Position numbers and translations under genes: made by a program. Shown piece after piece: positions 23,948 to 25,952 of a stretch of 25,952 nucleotides of DNA. The notes below the pieces were generated by a model. The model saw nothing but the letters and a program-made list of their open reading frames with translations. It did no database searches and was not told where the DNA came from. The stretch spans positions 1-25,952 of the forward strand of contig CAYYRN010000028.1 of NCBI GenBank assembly GCA_964474295.1, in the 5' to 3' direction. Origin of the DNA: SIG575 sp964474295. GTDB taxonomy: Bacteria > Bacillota > Clostridia > Oscillospirales > Acutalibacteraceae. Positions within the stretch are counted from its first letter, which is position 1; every line of letters starts with the position of its first letter.

Positions 23948-24011
23948 GGCAGTGAAAAAAGACACTGCCAAAACATCAAAGGTCAAGGCGGAGCGAGTAA
24001 CCCCGCCTTGA
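23948..24011 (-). terminator. Tandem hairpins after the beta-helix gene (possible attenuators)
   Basis: Read on the minus strand, the first hairpin is TCAAGGCGG with CCGCCTTGA (24011-23983). The second is GGCAGTG with CACTGCC around a T-rich loop (23969-23948). Neither is followed by a clean T tract on the minus strand. They may partly stop transcription, or stabilise the upstream mRNA so that the beta-helix protein is made in excess of the anchor proteins. Confidence 0.5.
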
Positions 24012-24022
24012 AAAAAGAGAAA

Positions 24023-25630
24023 TCAGTCTGTTGCCTTAGTGATAGTTACGGTGATTTTACCGATTATTTCGTTATCCAAAGATTTTTCGGGTTTGCCCGA
24101 AAGTGTCAGCAAGAAATCTGCCGCACTGTCATCCTTTGAAAGAGTTGCGGAAGAAACATCAAACGAACCCGTAATTGTGCTGTAATCGGCTTCGGGTGTA
24201 TACACAACATCGGCTTTAACTTTTACGGTGCCGCTGTTTTTAACGGTAACTTTGTTTGAACCGTCCTCGCAAGTCCAGCCTTTATCCGCACCGCTTACCT
24301 GCTCGTCACTGTAAGTAAATGTCATTGAACCCCAGGTGATTTCAACGGATGTTGTTTCAGCCTGATAAATTACATAGATGCCAGTGTTCGTCAAGTTCGT
24401 GCCACCGTCATTAGAGTATTTGATTTCATAGGCAGTGGTGGTGTCATCAAAGTTGCTCACTTTGACCGTTCTGGACGCAGTCGTCTTTTCGTCATTGAAC
24501 TCCCACCATCCGCTGGAAAGAGAATCGGATACTCCGCTTGCAAAGTACACCTTCGCATCTGCTCCGCCTTCTTCACTCAGGTTTGTACCGCTGACAGTCA
24601 AGGTCACATTGCCACTCGTCGGTTTGATTGTCACGTTGCCTGTGGTGTAGAGTGTACCGTCAACGGTAATGCTGACACCTGTGATTACAGCTTTGGTTTC
24701 GGGTGTTGTACTGCCTGCGGAAATGATTGTGTATTTTGTATATGCTGTAAGTGTTGTAACAACATTAGTGTTATCTGTTGAGAAGCCGTAGCCTGTGGGC
24801 AGTTTAATTGTGCTGTCGCCCACTTCAAGGTCGGCTACACTGTTATAAACCGTTATGCCTGCAAGTGTACCTGTAAAGCCCGAAAAATCAAGCTTACCGG
24901 CACCGTATGTAAATTGACCGTTATAACCTTCCGTGAATTCACCGCCGTTGACTGTGGTAGAAATGGAATTACTTCCCGAATTCACGGCTGTTTCCATACC
25001 TGTGAAAGTACCGCCGTTGATAACCAACGTACCGAAAGAGTTATCAACAGCCCAACCGCTGGTTGCGGTAAATGTACCGCCGTTGATTTCGACTGAAGCC
25101 GACGTCGAAACTAAAGCAACAGTTGAATAATTACTCTCGTATTTGCCTTCGTTAAACGTTGCCTTGCCCTCAGAAGCCACAACTGCATTAGTGGCTGTTC
25201 CCGAAGTTGCAACCTTGCCGTTTTTTCCTTCACTGCTGTCTGTGAAAGTCACATCGACATCTTCACCGAACACAAAGAACACGATAGAGGGAGAAGAAAC
25301 AACGCAACTGTTCAAATCGAGCGTGAACGTACCGTCCGTAATATTAAATCCGTTTTCAGTGGTAACGTTTTCTTTGAGCATAATGTACTTAACATTGCTG
25401 TTTTCTTCAGCCGCATCAATTGCTTCTTTAAGTGTGCCGCTGCCGATTTTCAAATCGTCTGCGGAAACACCCCAAATCGCTTCATCGGGTGTGGGTGTAT
25501 AGTTTGCTTTTACGTCAGAGGAAGCAGTGTTGCTGCCGCTTTGAGTGCTTGTTATGCTTGCGGCAAATGACGGTACGCTAAAGCTTAAAACCATCACAAG
25601 TGAAAGCATAATCGATAAAAATTTCTTCAT
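24023..25630 (-). CDS. Secreted beta-helix surface protein
   Basis: A 535-residue exported protein with a signal peptide (1-24, ending SFA-AS) and a right-handed beta-helix region (about 75-270). The helix shows recurring INGGTFT, VNGGEFT and similar turns. An Ig-like middle (about 305-420) and a C-terminal module (about 430-535) with VEITWGSMTFTYS, KVTVKNSG and YTPEADYSTITGSFDV follow. That C-terminal module is repeated in the partial gene at the window edge. There is no sorting signal or membrane anchor at its end, so it may be held by a partner protein. The ATG at 25630 follows AAAGGAA. It carries a VKANY motif (40-44) shared with the sorted protein. The function is unknown; adhesion or a surface layer is a guess. 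Confidence 0.75.
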   Translation of the reverse strand: MKKFLSIMLSLVMVLSFSVPSFAASITSTQSGSNTASSDVKANYTPTPDEAIWGVSADDLKIGSGTLKEAIDAAEENSNVKYIMLKENVTTENGFNITDGTFTLDLNSCVVSSPSIVFFVFGEDVDVTFTDSSEGKNGKVATSGTATNAVVASEGKATFNEGKYESNYSTVALVSTSASVEINGGTFTATSGWAVDNSFGTLVINGGTFTGMETAVNSGSNSISTTVNGGEFTEGYNGQFTYGAGKLDFSGFTGTLAGITVYNSVADLEVGDSTIKLPTGYGFSTDNTNVVTTLTAYTKYTIISAGSTTPETKAVITGVSITVDGTLYTTGNVTIKPTSGNVTLTVSGTNLSEEGGADAKVYFASGVSDSLSSGWWEFNDEKTTASRTVKVSNFDDTTTAYEIKYSNDGGTNLTNTGIYVIYQAETTSVEITWGSMTFTYSDEQVSGADKGWTCEDGSNKVTVKNSGTVKVKADVVYTPEADYSTITGSFDVSSATLSKDDSAADFLLTLSGKPEKSLDNEIIGKITVTITKATD

Positions 25631-25657
25631 AAGTATTTTCCTTTCAAAATAGAATTA

Positions 25658-25952
25658 TCAGCCTTTAACAGTCCAAGTGTTGTTATCGTTCGGCGTAACT
25701 GTAACTTTGATGTTGCTTGCGATAACACTTGTGGGGTCAATTGTTATGCTTTATCAATAGTAACCGTTACAGTACCGATTTTTGCGTTATCAAGTGCCGC
25801 TTCGGGTTTGCCTGAAAGCGTGAGTGCAAAAGCCTGGCTTTCGTTGCTTGCAAGGTCTTTGTTTGACACATCGAATGTGCCTGTGATTGCGGAGTAATCT
25901 GCTTCTGCCGTGTATTTTACAGCGGCATTGATTTTTTCCGTTCCCGTATTCT
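25658..25952 (-). pseudogene. C-terminal end of a paralogous surface protein, apparently frameshifted
   Basis: The frame enters from beyond the right edge and stops at TAA 25744. It encodes AAVKYTAEADYSAITGTFDV and LTLSGKPEAALDNAKIGTVT, clearly homologous to the C-terminal module of the neighbouring beta-helix protein (YTPEADYSTITGSFDV, LTLSGKPEKSLDN). In another frame after the stop the DNA still encodes a coherent tail, ITIDPTSVIASNIKVTVT then PNDNNTWTVKG, ending TGA at 25658. One added base near 25746 would join the two. The restored stop would be 27 bases before the next start codon, the normal spacing here. It may be a real mutation or a sequencing error. Confidence 0.6.

Noticed and set aside
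1..25952. CRISPR array, tRNA/rRNA genes, IS elements, phage genes
   Set aside because: No regular direct repeats with spacers, no cloverleaf or rRNA sequence, and no transposase, integrase or phage structural motifs were seen.

Overview
The window looks like about 26 kb of a low-GC, strictly anaerobic Firmicute, probably an uncultured gut Clostridia (Oscillospiraceae/Ruminococcaceae-like). The grounds are strong GGAGG ribosome binding sites, frequent TTG starts, an oxygen-sensitive class III ribonucleotide reductase, a flavodiiron protein, DUF4317, and secreted proteins with BIG2 and beta-helix domains. Taxonomy is inference. Two 100-N runs (5085-5184 and 16077-16176) mark scaffold joins, so this is a draft or metagenome assembly.

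Layout. 1-487 (minus) is the start of nrdD, with a near-consensus promoter and candidate NrdR boxes. 865-2817 (minus) is a secreted M14 zinc carboxypeptidase with FN3 and BIG2 domains. Divergent from it at 3005-7825 (plus) is a tightly overlapping operon: a YtrA-type GntR regulator, an ABC ATPase, a large ABC permease broken by the first gap, and a second M14 peptidase whose catalytic domain is about three-quarters identical to the first. 7942-10832 (plus) carries mscL, a flavodiiron protein and a DUF4317 protein. 10881-14176 (minus) carries a Cof-type HAD phosphatase, a nitroreductase, an NAD-binding epimerase-like protein and a DUF975-like membrane protein. 14342-17330 (plus) carries an apparently catalytically dead, membrane-anchored GDPD-like protein and a beta-lactamase-fold serine hydrolase with no normal start codon. 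17459-22578 (plus) is a complete argC-argJ-argB-argD-argF operon, with three candidate ARG boxes in phase at its promoter. 22673-25952 (minus) is a cell-surface cassette: a partial paralogue at the window edge that appears frameshifted, a secreted beta-helix protein, a membrane-anchored protein and a protein ending in an SPSTG sorting-like signal.

How the genes work together. The arg operon makes citrulline from glutamate through the acetyl-recycling ArgJ route, with an arginine-sensitive type of ArgB. The GntR/ABC/peptidase operon and the divergent peptidase suggest an envelope-stress module acting on peptidoglycan or extracellular peptides. The flavodiiron protein would protect oxygen-sensitive enzymes such as NrdD. 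The right-hand cassette has the appearance of a secreted surface structure with its wall anchor. A hairpin family with shared arms (GGAGYTGTAAAAA) ends four transcription units across the window.

No tRNA, rRNA, CRISPR array, insertion sequence or phage gene was seen.
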